Part shown: positions 34,123 through 44,518 of the stretch, piece by piece | Layout: each line of letters starts with the position of its first letter | Position numbering within the stretch: the stretch's first letter is position 1 | Assembly: GCA_947496145.1 (NCBI GenBank) | Contig: CANMBS010000008.1 | Coordinates: 101,368-165,367, forward strand | Reading direction: 5' to 3' | Length of the DNA: 64,000 nt | Source: an uncultured Pseudovibrio sp. | GTDB taxonomy: Bacteria > Pseudomonadota > Alphaproteobacteria > Rhizobiales > Stappiaceae | Notes under the pieces: model-generated | The model's input: the letters and a program-made list of their open reading frames with translations, nothing else | Databases searched by the model: none | Told to the model about the DNA's origin: nothing | Translations under genes and position numbers: made by a program

Positions 34123-35562
34123 ATGACCATATCCAACACAACAGAAACAGCACCTTTATCGCCCTTCAAACTGCTGGTTATGGATGGTCGCTGGCTCGCC
34201 TCCCTCATCATGATTCTAGGCGTTGGCTCTGCAAGCATGAACAGCTTTCTGTCCTCCGCCGTCATGCCTGATATCATCCGCGATCTGGGCGGCCAGCAGC
34301 GTGCCTTCTGGGTCTTAAGCCTGTTTCAGATCGGCTCCATTCTGGCGGGAACAGTCACCGGGTCCCTCAAGGCTCAGCTTGGCGCCCGCCCGCTTTTCAT
34401 TGCCGCCGCCCTTTCTTTTCTGGCAGGCTCTTTCCTTGCCGGGGCTGCAAGCTCACTGGAATACCTGCTGCTGGGAAGAATGCTGCAAGGTCTGGGAGAA
34501 GGGATGATCGTATCCCTGTGCTACACGCTCATTTCAGATCTTTACCCCAAGCGCGCTTTTTCCGCTGTTTTCGCTATGCTCTCCAGTGTCTGGGCCGTTT
34601 CTGCGGGCATTGGCCCGCTTACCGCTGGCGTCCTGACGGACAGTTGGTCCTGGCGCGCTGTATTTTATGCCAATCTGCCTCTCGCCATAGCCCTGCTCCT
34701 GCTGGCAGTCACGGTCATCCCGGCCACCACAAGAGAAAAAGCTACTACCGAAACCATTGGCAATAAGAAGAATTTCATCCCCCGCCTCACCCTGCTGACA
34801 GTCGCTGTTTTCCTTATCGCTTATGTTGGTGAGCTACGCAGCCTTCTCAATATTTCACTGGCACTGATCATCGGTGTTGCTCTGCTCTTCACCGCCGTGA
34901 AGTGGGATAAAACAAGCGCCTCCCCTTTCATTCCGCGCAATGCCTTCAAACTCTCCGGCATTTTGGGGTTAGGCATGTGGGTCATGTTGCTGCTGTCCAT
35001 CGCCAGCGCTGCCCGGGTTGTCTACGGCACCGCCATGGGGCAGGTCCTGTGGGGCCTTAGTGTTTCTCAAGCCTCTTACACCATGGCTGTCACCGCCTTC
35101 ACCTGGACAGGTACGGCATGGATTGTTGCCCGCATTCAATCTCCACACACGCAAACTTACCTGATCCGTTTTGGTGCCATCAGTATCTCCGCCGGGGCAT
35201 TGCTCACAGCAGTAGCTCTCTCCACCATGTCCTTTGAAGTTTTCATAGCAACCTGTGCGCTCAATGGAGCCGGATTTGGCATGAGCAGTCAGTTCCTGAA
35301 AAAGGCAATCATCTATGCAGAAGAAGAGGAGGAGCGGGACAGAGCCTCTGGCTTCTTAGGCCCATTACAATCGGCAGGTATGGCCATTGGCGCAGCTTTA
35401 GCCGGTCTTCTGGCAGGTCTCACCGGGTTCTCAGTGCCCGGCGCACAAGACCTGATCACGCTGGAAAATGCAGCGCAAACAGGCCCGCTTGTGTTCCTGA
35501 TCATGGCAGCTGTTTCAACCCTCGCGGCCTTCGCTGCATTCAGAATGCCGAAAATGAGCTAG
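34123..35562 (+). CDS. MFS transporter, drug:H+ antiporter (DHA2-like)
   Basis: 479 residues. The ATG at 34123 has an AGGTG ribosome site; a GTG lies 9 bp upstream. About fourteen hydrophobic segments. Motif A region GSLKAQLGARPLFIAAAL and motif C-like GIGPLTAGVLTDSWSWRAVF, YANLPLAIALLLLAV follow the EmrB/QacA pattern. FLSSAVMPDIIRDLGGQQRA matches the first-loop motif D1. It likely exports a toxic compound or small acid, but the substrate is unknown. No linked regulator is adjacent. Confidence 0.85.
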   Translation: MTISNTTETAPLSPFKLLVMDGRWLASLIMILGVGSASMNSFLSSAVMPDIIRDLGGQQRAFWVLSLFQIGSILAGTVTGSLKAQLGARPLFIAAALSFLAGSFLAGAASSLEYLLLGRMLQGLGEGMIVSLCYTLISDLYPKRAFSAVFAMLSSVWAVSAGIGPLTAGVLTDSWSWRAVFYANLPLAIALLLLAVTVIPATTREKATTETIGNKKNFIPRLTLLTVAVFLIAYVGELRSLLNISLALIIGVALLFTAVKWDKTSASPFIPRNAFKLSGILGLGMWVMLLLSIASAARVVYGTAMGQVLWGLSVSQASYTMAVTAFTWTGTAWIVARIQSPHTQTYLIRFGAISISAGALLTAVALSTMSFEVFIATCALNGAGFGMSSQFLKKAIIYAEEEEERDRASGFLGPLQSAGMAIGAALAGLLAGLTGFSVPGAQDLITLENAAQTGPLVFLIMAAVSTLAAFAAFRMPKMS

Positions 35563-35664
35563 GAAGAAGAGCCGCGATATGTGCCGCAAATGTGGAAACA
35601 ACCCGGGCCGCGATCCGCCGGGCTTACAGGCATCAGCCGGTGCGCCAGCCACACCATGCAGCCA

Positions 35665-35922
35665 TCAGCGCGGCAACGGCTGCCCCGGAGGTGGCGGAGG
35701 TGCAGGCCGATAATGCCGGTCAATGTATCTGTCATGCCCATGACCCCGCCAGCCCCCGCCGCGCATCATATTTGCCATGGCAAACATCAGGAGCGCCGCA
35801 ACCAGAACCAGCACCAGCAAAGTCGAAATAATCGAAGCTGCAATCACCCATCCCCGGCTCGGCTTGTGCGCAACCGCTTCCTTCAGGTTGTCCAGCTCAC
35901 GGCGCATATCTTCCGGTTTCAT
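35665..35922 (-). CDS. small single-pass membrane protein with Pro-rich tail
   Basis: 85 residues. A charged N-terminal helix (MKPEDMRRELDNLKEAVAH) precedes one membrane segment (WVIAASIISTLLVLVLVAAL, LMFAMA). The outer tail is Gly/His/Arg then Pro-rich (GGGWRGHGHDRYIDRHYRPA then PPPPPGQPLPR). The ordered architecture argues for a real protein. Function unknown. It converges with the MFS gene. Confidence 0.6.
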   Translation of the reverse strand: MKPEDMRRELDNLKEAVAHKPSRGWVIAASIISTLLVLVLVAALLMFAMANMMRGGGWRGHGHDRYIDRHYRPAPPPPPGQPLPR

Positions 35923-36047
35923 CTTCCTGCTCCATTAAACCACATGGACCAAGCATGTCAGAAACCCCGGAACACCCGCTTACACCATTCACTCACAATT
36001 GAACCACTCCAGAAACAAAATAAGAGCGCTGTATAAATCAAAGTAAA

Positions 36048-36776
36048 TCAGTCATAGAAGTCTGGTGCGCACCGCAGTTCACCCCATTGTTTTACATCAT
36101 GTCCGTAGACAATAAGCGCTGCCTTTTCCCGTGCACCGATGTCAGCAACCTTCCGCGTGCTTGCTCTTATCTGTGCTTCATCCTCTGAAGTTTCCGCCCA
36201 ATCTGTAACCCACATCATGCGATCATCTGCATCCGACATAGATTGATCCATCACGGCATCAATCGCCAGTAAAACCGGGCCAGTATGTGGTAGTCGAACC
36301 AGAACAGACTGATGGCCCGGAACGTGCCCGCTGGTCTCCAATAACTCTACATCCGGAACCAGTTCCATATCGCCTTCAATCAATCGGTAATTCAGGTCAG
36401 GCCTGTCCCAGGCTTCACGGCTCGCAGCAAAACGGGGGTGCCCGCCTTTCGCAAGCTCGTAGTGTTTTCGCTGCACAACCAACTGAGCGCTGGAAAACAG
36501 GTCATGATTGCCTGCGTGATCGTCATCAAAGTGTGAGCACACAAGGAAATCAATATCAGAAGGTGTAAGACCAATAGAACCCAAACGAGCAATGATCGTA
36601 TCTTCCCTGGAAATATCAAGTGTCAAACCCGGTGGATGCTTAGGGTTCTCCACGTAAGAGCACGGCCAGCCCGTATCCACCAACACATTAACCCCGTCAT
36701 CTGTTTGAATAAGATAGCCTCCAACGGGGATGTTACCCGGCTGCATCCGGCCAAGAAGAAGAAAATAAAGGCGCAT
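36048..36776 (-). CDS. metallo-beta-lactamase-fold hydrolase, N-acyl homoserine lactonase-like
   Basis: 242 residues. The N-terminal beta-lactamase fold (VGGYLIQTDDGVNVLVDTGW) matches AttM/AiiA-type lactonases. The usual HxHxDH metal motif reads HFDDDH at residues 82-87, so the second His is Asp84. Later ligands look intact: TSGHVPGHQSV, LLAIDAV and VYGHD. It may hydrolyse AHL signals or another lactone, and the changed site 1 ligand could shift metal or substrate preference. No secretion signal. It stands alone. Confidence 0.82.
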   Translation of the reverse strand: MRLYFLLLGRMQPGNIPVGGYLIQTDDGVNVLVDTGWPCSYVENPKHPPGLTLDISREDTIIARLGSIGLTPSDIDFLVCSHFDDDHAGNHDLFSSAQLVVQRKHYELAKGGHPRFAASREAWDRPDLNYRLIEGDMELVPDVELLETSGHVPGHQSVLVRLPHTGPVLLAIDAVMDQSMSDADDRMMWVTDWAETSEDEAQIRASTRKVADIGAREKAALIVYGHDVKQWGELRCAPDFYD

Positions 36777-37216
36777 GGTGTAACTGCCTCTGAAAGATTT
36801 TGACGTATCTGAATCGACTCACAACTTACAATGATTATGAGCAATATAAATGGAACGGGCATTTCCTGCCACAGATAGCCAGGTCCGAAGTGGGATTACA
36901 CTCCTGCACCATGCAACACTGGCTCAAGGGAGTATGGATACTGCATCTCCGCTGCGCTTCGTCCAGTATGACGGAGAGGGAGAACCGTTTGTCTGAGCGC
37001 TGAAACTGGAGCAAAACACCTCCCCACGGTGTCTTCCCAGCCCCCGCGCCGGGATCCATACCCCTTGCATTAAAGAGTAAGCAGAACGCATATCATACCC
37101 ATACTAAAATGCTGGTCTGCGGTCTAAAGTTTGCCCGGCCGCAGATCAGCGGGCACTCATGACAGACTGGATAAAGGCGGTCGCAACCAGCCCTCACAAG
37201 TGCCTGTCACAGTGCG
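36777..37216. other. Non-coding region carrying repeat R1
   Basis: 440 bp without a convincing ORF. It includes the hairpin repeat R1 at 36938-36969. The rest is unremarkable. Confidence 0.4.
36938..36969. repeat. Hairpin repeat family, copy R1
   Basis: ATACTG/CAGTAT arms enclose a CGCTGCGCTT-containing loop, and ATGACGG follows. This is the same layout as R2 (37949-37979), which shares GGAT, CGCTGCGCTT and ATGACGG. It is a decayed member of a dispersed intergenic palindrome family. Confidence 0.65.
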
Positions 37217-37543
37217 TTAATCTAAAGACACAATGTTATTTTTGACCGAAGGAACGGAGGAGACGCTGCGTTTTGCCTTGGCGGGCTTTTCTCCGGGTGC
37301 AGAGGTTCCCACCAAAGCTTCTGTGATGTGTCCGCAGGTCTTATGAAGTGCCTTCAGGCGGTCATTGAAGCAGTAGTGCAAAGTGAGCAAAGCATCGCGC
37401 TCGTCGCTGTTCTTCATCCGCTCCCACAACACCATATGCTGTATGTAGGCAAGGTTCAGAAGATCAGAAACAGCAATGTTTGCTAAGTCCATTTCATCTT
37501 GAATGCTATTCTTGGCGCGTTGCGCACTTGCAGAGTCGTCCAT
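37217..37543 (-). CDS. hypothetical protein, 108 aa
   Basis: From the ATG giving MDDSASAQRAKNSIQDEMDL; an upstream in-frame extension to 37732 would run through hairpin-rich non-coding sequence and is unlikely. The protein is helical (LANIAVSDLLNLAYIQHMVL, WERMKNSDERDALLTLHYCF) with a basic, disordered C-terminus (KPAKAKRSVSSVPSVKN). No signal peptide, membrane segment or family recognised. It sits just beyond the 3' end of the KAP gene on the same strand, so cotranscription is possible but the 340-bp gap argues against tight coupling. Confidence 0.5.
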   Translation of the reverse strand: MDDSASAQRAKNSIQDEMDLANIAVSDLLNLAYIQHMVLWERMKNSDERDALLTLHYCFNDRLKALHKTCGHITEALVGTSAPGEKPAKAKRSVSSVPSVKNNIVSLD

Positions 37544-37883
37544 AATCAAAGCCTTTCTGACTTGGCTGTTGAATGTCCGCGACGACAGATGGGCTTTCGA
37601 CGGCCCGCTGGCGAGCGGGAGGTTCGAAACCTGAGTCAGACAGGCGAGTTTATTCCCCCCCGAAGGAGGTATTGTATTCACCGCCCTCCCGCTCATAGCA
37701 AAGGGTTTGCGCCCTTCCAGAAAAAGGCGCAAAAAATCCGCTAGCGACGGGAGCGGTTACCGCTGACAAGAGGTTTCGACGCCTCACCTGTGAATGTGGA
37801 ATGAAACAACGAACCTGTCAACGAAAAGTTGCAGCGCCATTCAAGGTTGTTGCCGCAAGGTTACATTCCCCCTTGGCCATACC
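37544..37883. other. Hairpin-rich non-coding region
   Basis: 340 bp between the KAP gene and the 108-aa gene. It holds a TTTGCGCC/GGCGCAAA hairpin at 37706-37733 and, on the minus strand, a CCTCC-TTCG-GGGGG tetraloop stem near 37656-37669. It could be a structured leader, a small RNA or decayed repeats. I could not match it to tmRNA or RNase P RNA. Confidence 0.4.
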
Positions 37884-40544
37884 TCACAAACGAAGTGCGA
37901 CACAGCACCCAGAGCAACACACACCAACACCCGCAATCCCGGCTCTGGATTCCTGATCTGCGCTGCGCTTGTCAGGAATGACGGCAGAGTCTATTAAGCA
38001 CTTGCACTTTTTCTGTTTCTCAGCCCCGTGCCGGGAATGTGAAAGACTAAAGCTCACCCAAACTTCTGCAAAAATCTTAATATGCTCAGAACCAAGCGGA
38101 TTACTCCTGTTAGCCCCCACATACCCCAGCACCGCCCTCACAGCCTCATTCCCTGCATATCTGGAAATAATGTCTTTACTCTCACCTTCGGCATTCCCAT
38201 GCCGCAACCCATCCACTCGCCCCGGTTCTGCCAGCAAAGCCTCAGACAACTCAAGAAAACGCTGCTCAAAGATGATCCACCTCATCATACAAAGCGTTGG
38301 CAGGTCCTCTTGTGTAGCCCCTACAATACCTCGGCTAACAAGGTAGATAGAATAAAGATTGATCATCCGCTTGAGACTACGTGGGTTATTGGGAAGAATA
38401 TCAACCAGATCACTGAGTAAATGCTTTGCCTGCCGATCAGCCTCACCAGAGCGTATATCACTCACAGTTTTGTTGAGTTCCTCTGATGTTTGGTTGCGCA
38501 ACGCCTCCGCATCTGAACCAGCTCCTGCACCTCGCCCGCTTACTGATCGGTCTCCAGCACGTTTTGTGGTACTGCCCACCTGATCACCATCTTCAGTCCT
38601 GTCATTCAGCAGAAACTTCCAATAAGTTCTAAGGTTTCTATCGGAAGCATCAGGCACGCCGACAGAGAGTTGAAAAATTTTCTCCAGAAACAGCAGCCCA
38701 AGTGGATGCTCTCCATCAAAAGAGGGGTCGTTTTTAAACCCGCTGTAATGCTGTTCAAAAGCAGATCGCAGCCACTTCCGATCTGCTGCGACCACATAAA
38801 ACACGTTATCAGCCCGAAAGTGCGTCTGAATACCTTCAAGAAACTCAACCACATACGTGGCGTTACACCGGTCCAGATCATCTATAAATATACAAATCGG
38901 GCGTTTGGATACTCGGGTAACATCCTGAAACAACTTGCGCAGTTTTTTTAAGGGATCTGATTTCAGCTCATCATAATAATCAGCTGCAATCTCTCCACCA
39001 TGTGCAGTCGACCGGCCAAACCGCCGAAACACCTCCCACGCTGCAATCCCCCCAATTCCTAACGTTGCCAGAACCCCGAGGAAAACCCCCAAACTCTCTG
39101 GAGAAGCAGGTGTAAACCCAAGCACCCGCTCAAAACTAGCCCATAATGTCGGAACCGGGGTTATACCAAGCCAGTTTTGTATTTGAGGCCAAAAGAGGGC
39201 AAAGCCAATCAGAGCAAAAGCAACAACAAAAACAAGGAGCAAAGCCCAGGGGATAGAGCTATTCCCAATCCGCCAGCTCCGCCAAGCATCACCAACATGC
39301 TCACAACGTGGATAATCTCGCTTTTCATGCAACTCATTTTGGCAAGCATCTTTGATGGTCTCAAGAAAAGGCATCCATGGCCTTTTCCGATGCTCAAACT
39401 CCCATGCATTGAAATCGACTGTGATCCAACGCCCAGCAGGTGGAATGATCTCATATTCTTGAGTAAGTGGCAGTTTCTGGAGTCGTTGCTTCAGCAGCTT
39501 CCAGAGACTCGTTTTTCCTTTACCCCATGGCGCATGCAGGAGTAGAGCAAAGCCTTGTCCTTCATATTTTTCAAATGCTTTCTGTTGGGAACCATTAAAA
39601 GCAACGTCAACCTTATAATCGTTTATCTTACCGTTCTTGCCATTTTCTAGCCCATAAACACGGTCTAGCAAATTTGATAAGATTTCAGCGAAGGCTTGCC
39701 TGCCCAGAAGATCCGTTTTTGTAGCATTATCTCTATGCGTTGTTTTAATATAGTCCTTCATTGGATCGGGTGTTGGCTCATCTTCGCCATTAGAAGAAAC
39801 ACCATCTGGCGGGACTTTCGGCGGATCTTTTGAATAACCTCCATGGCCAGCCATCATTAATTGAACTTGCCGACACACCTGTTCCGGTGATTTTGCCCAA
39901 AAAACATTGCTTTGCGAACCAATCTGTCGAAACAACTCCTCACCATCAGCACTATCCACAATGTACCGATTATAAAGATCAACCCAAACTTGCCATTCTG
40001 GGAAGTCTTCCCCCCACAAATCAGGTAAATGCCTTTTTGCAACAGGCAGTTCATCACTTAAGAAATCAGGCCACAAAGGACGTTCAGCCAATTGGGCCAC
40101 ACCCTCTAGTTTCAAATGCCCAAAATCATCATCCAAGGCTAGCTGAAATTCATCACCATACCGTAGGCTAGTGAGGATTGCAGCCTTTGCATCACTAAGT
40201 ACGTTAAGGCCCGCAAATGCTTTACCTGTCTGAGAAATCGCAAAAAAGACTGCTTTACTATATTGCTTGATAGACGCAATTGGTTCTATTCGCTCACAAA
40301 TCAGATCTAACTCATGCCAAGCAAAATCAGACCTGTGTTCAAACACCCCCTGATATCTTGCCTTAGCCCAGACATGGGCCATGCATCTAAAAAATGCGAG
40401 CAAATATCGTTGTAACTGGGGATTGTCAAAGTCCCATAGTCGCATAACCGGAACAATGCGAAGAGCACATCGCGTCGCCATAATGGCAATAGCTCGATCA
40501 TCTCCAATCCCACGAAGTTGCTGTTCAAGTTGATTGGAATCCAT
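37884..40544 (-). CDS. KAP-family P-loop NTPase
   Basis: 886 residues. Residues 1-280 are a helical domain I do not recognise. A P-loop HAPWGKGKTS at 338-347 is followed by WITVDFNAWEFEHRKRPWMP, the KAP hallmark after Walker A. Two membrane segments (about 432-452 and 485-503) are inserted between Walker A and Walker B ICIFIDDLDRC (550-560), as in membrane-anchored KAP NTPases. NPRSLKRMINLYSIY near residue 745 is the family's sensor-like region. KAP NTPases occur in phage defence (PifA) and membrane complexes, so a defence role is possible but not shown. The last 35 or so residues (from AVIPDKRSADQESRAG) are read from repeat R2 and look acquired. Confidence 0.82.
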   Translation of the reverse strand: MDSNQLEQQLRGIGDDRAIAIMATRCALRIVPVMRLWDFDNPQLQRYLLAFFRCMAHVWAKARYQGVFEHRSDFAWHELDLICERIEPIASIKQYSKAVFFAISQTGKAFAGLNVLSDAKAAILTSLRYGDEFQLALDDDFGHLKLEGVAQLAERPLWPDFLSDELPVAKRHLPDLWGEDFPEWQVWVDLYNRYIVDSADGEELFRQIGSQSNVFWAKSPEQVCRQVQLMMAGHGGYSKDPPKVPPDGVSSNGEDEPTPDPMKDYIKTTHRDNATKTDLLGRQAFAEILSNLLDRVYGLENGKNGKINDYKVDVAFNGSQQKAFEKYEGQGFALLLHAPWGKGKTSLWKLLKQRLQKLPLTQEYEIIPPAGRWITVDFNAWEFEHRKRPWMPFLETIKDACQNELHEKRDYPRCEHVGDAWRSWRIGNSSIPWALLLVFVVAFALIGFALFWPQIQNWLGITPVPTLWASFERVLGFTPASPESLGVFLGVLATLGIGGIAAWEVFRRFGRSTAHGGEIAADYYDELKSDPLKKLRKLFQDVTRVSKRPICIFIDDLDRCNATYVVEFLEGIQTHFRADNVFYVVAADRKWLRSAFEQHYSGFKNDPSFDGEHPLGLLFLEKIFQLSVGVPDASDRNLRTYWKFLLNDRTEDGDQVGSTTKRAGDRSVSGRGAGAGSDAEALRNQTSEELNKTVSDIRSGEADRQAKHLLSDLVDILPNNPRSLKRMINLYSIYLVSRGIVGATQEDLPTLCMMRWIIFEQRFLELSEALLAEPGRVDGLRHGNAEGESKDIISRYAGNEAVRAVLGYVGANRSNPLGSEHIKIFAEVWVSFSLSHSRHGAEKQKKCKCLIDSAVIPDKRSADQESRAGIAGVGVCCSGCCVALRL
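37949..37979. repeat. Hairpin repeat family, copy R2 (inside the KAP 3' end)
   Basis: ATTCCTGA/TCAGGAAT arms around TCTGCGCTGCGCTTG, with ATGACGGC following. The element spans roughly 37900-37990 and is translated as the C-terminal tail of the KAP protein. Confidence 0.75.
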
Positions 40545-40750
40545 AAGTCATCACCACAACAGTTGCCGCCATTATAAACACCATGTCAGCATGTAAAGCC
40601 AAATACAGCAATCCATGATTGCACTATTTACATTGGACAATTTTACATTCGATGAAAGCAGCTCTCCTCCTTCTCCCGTCCCCCACACAAGCACAGCGCG
40701 ATGCGGGATCCAGCACAACAAACTCCAACACCCACAACTGTGCTTCTGGT

Positions 40751-40769
40751 TCCCTGATCAAGTCAGGGA
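40751..40769. repeat. Hairpin repeat family, copy R3
   Basis: TCCCTGA/TCAGGGA arms with TCAAG loop, followed by TGACGACGGC. It shares with R2 the preceding CCAACACCC(A/G)CAA segment and the CTGG-TTCCTGATC-like left arm, so it belongs to the same family but lacks the CGCTGCGCTT loop. Confidence 0.65.
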
Positions 40770-40777
40770 TGACGACG

Positions 40778-40879
40778 GCAAAGCCATATCACCCAGCAAA
40801 AAAGCCAGCCCCTCTCAGAGACTGTCCCTCTTTATTCACACATCCCCGAAGCAGCTTAGCTGTTCAGGGAGCTCCGCAG
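40778..40879 (-). pseudogene. Decayed copy of the rpoD 3' end and terminator
   Basis: About 102 bp align to 41808-41909, roughly 80 percent identical by eye. The match covers CCATATCACCCAGCAAAAAA, the rpoD terminator region, and the last codons of rpoD. On the minus strand the last codons read LRSSLNS-stop versus LRSFLDS-stop in rpoD. Homology stops eight codons into the gene. The terminator stem is broken here. Confidence 0.75.
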
Positions 40880-41118
40880 GCAAGCTGTGAAACTTGAGAA
40901 TAATTGCAGGCAGTACCTTTGCCTTTTCTTTCCCTCTGTCTGCTAAGCAGGCAATTGGCGAAGTGCCCAAATTGAACGAGGCCACGATCCCATAAAAGAA
41001 AAACCGCTTCTATGGGCTAAACACTTGCTTACGGGCAAAGCTCTCCGGCCATCTCGTAAGATACCCGGAAACCAGAAGTTCAAAATACCTTTTAGTCATC
41101 CCAGCCGGGCAGACCGAT

Positions 41119-41739
41119 ATGAAAAGATATGAGCCGGATGAACATACTTTCCCTGCAAAGAAGCTGGAACACATATTTGACGCAGCCATACGTCAGATTC
41201 TCCAGAGGGGAGCGGAACATCTGTCTTTGCCCGATGTTGCTGCTGAATGCGAAGTAAGCACCGCTGAGATGCAGGAAGTATTTCCCAGCAAGAGAATTTT
41301 CTTTCACGCGATTTTACATTGGTACTACGTAAAATTCGGGCGGCAGATGCGTTCAATAATAAACATGCATGCAGACCCCTTTTACGCACTGGAAAACGCA
41401 CTCTATGAATTTGCTGAGTTATGTCTGGATCGAAGGAAAGTGGGTATCAGCCTTCTCCGCTCCACCGTTATGGACTTCTGCTTTCTCGACAACGAATTGC
41501 GAACAGAATTTATGAGATACAACGAGATATGGACGGAACTGGTTCGCGAAAAACTACACCAGTCTGAAACGTATCTGGGCAGCCCCGAGGACATAGAGCG
41601 GCTCGTTTGCTACTTCAGGATGGTATTTTCAGGTATTTACGAATTGGCCAAATTCAATGTGCCTGAGGACGATATTCTGGCTTCAATAGAAATTGCACTC
41701 GAACCTTTAAAAACCCGCCTGGCTCCCGGAATGAGGTAG
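41119..41739 (+). CDS. TetR/AcrR-family transcriptional regulator
   Basis: 206 residues. The N-terminal HTH (KKLEHIFDAAIRQILQRGAE, LSLPDVAAECEVSTAEMQEV, FPSKRIFFHAILHWY) fits the TetR pattern, with FPSK matching the conserved F-x-(S/N)-K region. The C-terminal ligand domain is helical (MDFCFLDNELRTEFMRYNEI). The ligand is unknown. It lies between the true rpoD 3' end and its decayed copy, suggesting that it came in with a rearrangement there. No divergent target gene is adjacent other than KAP. Confidence 0.8.
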   Translation: MKRYEPDEHTFPAKKLEHIFDAAIRQILQRGAEHLSLPDVAAECEVSTAEMQEVFPSKRIFFHAILHWYYVKFGRQMRSIINMHADPFYALENALYEFAELCLDRRKVGISLLRSTVMDFCFLDNELRTEFMRYNEIWTELVREKLHQSETYLGSPEDIERLVCYFRMVFSGIYELAKFNVPEDDILASIEIALEPLKTRLAPGMR

Positions 41740-41826
41740 TTCGTTAACGGCAGGACCACTTTCCTTGCCCGGCGTCCTCACTCTGAACCACGCATAGCAA
41801 AGGCGCTGCAAACCATATCACCCAGC

Positions 41827-41859
41827 AAAAAAGCCAGCCCCCTCCCGGAGACTGGCTTT
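41827..41859 (-). terminator. rpoD terminator
   Basis: AAAGCCAG/CTGGCTTT stem (41830-41837/41852-41859), with CTTTTTTG following on the minus strand. It is 27 bp beyond the rpoD stop. Confidence 0.85.
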
Positions 41860-41885
41860 CTTTATCTTCAAATATCCGTAGCAGC

Positions 41886-43997
<2,112 letters not shown>

Positions 43998-44518
43998 ATT
44001 CTGCTCCAAAGTCGCTGGCATACACCAGCGAACAATTGCGTTACACGACCAGCCACCCCTGCGTTTTGCGTCACACAGGCGGCATTTGAATCGCATTTGA
44101 CTTTGGGGTTTAACGCAAAGTCCCTTAAACCTGACTTAACCCTGGTCTCAAAATGTTCTCTCGGAAATGACAACCCGAAACACATTCAGGCAGGGCTACT
44201 CACCGGCATCCCTACCGTTTCAGGCCGTCTCCGGCACATTCCAGGCATCGACAGCGCTGATTATCCGAATTTGATTTCGCCGCTCTGGTGACATCTATGG
44301 TCTACGGGCGCTCGTATCGGCTGTCCGACTTAGTGTATGTAGCTCGCCTTTTGTGATTCGCAAGGGTGATTCGGCTTGGTCAATCTGATTCTGGGGGATT
44401 TTAGACAGTTCATTGCCCATTTTTCTGGATAACTTTGAAAATCAAGAACTCATCCCTCACAAATCTAAATCAAAATGCCACCACCTGTTTTCGTCAGGCC
44501 AAACCTCACCAGCCCTCA
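43998..44518. other. dnaG-rpoD intergenic region
   Basis: About 520 bp with no convincing gene. Its length suggests that rpoD has its own promoter(s) here in addition to read-through from dnaG. I could not assign promoter boxes with confidence. Confidence 0.5.

Larger units (their letters stand above)
40545..41118. other. Intergenic region with repeat R3 and an rpoD 3'-end copy
   Basis: About 570 bp between the divergent KAP and TetR genes. It contains R3, the decayed rpoD tail copy, and then sequence with no recognisable feature from 40880 to 41118. No convincing ORF. Confidence 0.5.

Noticed and set aside
37610..37650. T-arm-like sequence (GGTTCGAAACC) suggesting a tRNA or tmRNA piece
   Set aside because: No acceptor, D-arm or anticodon structure could be built on either strand, and no tmRNA tag sequence is present.
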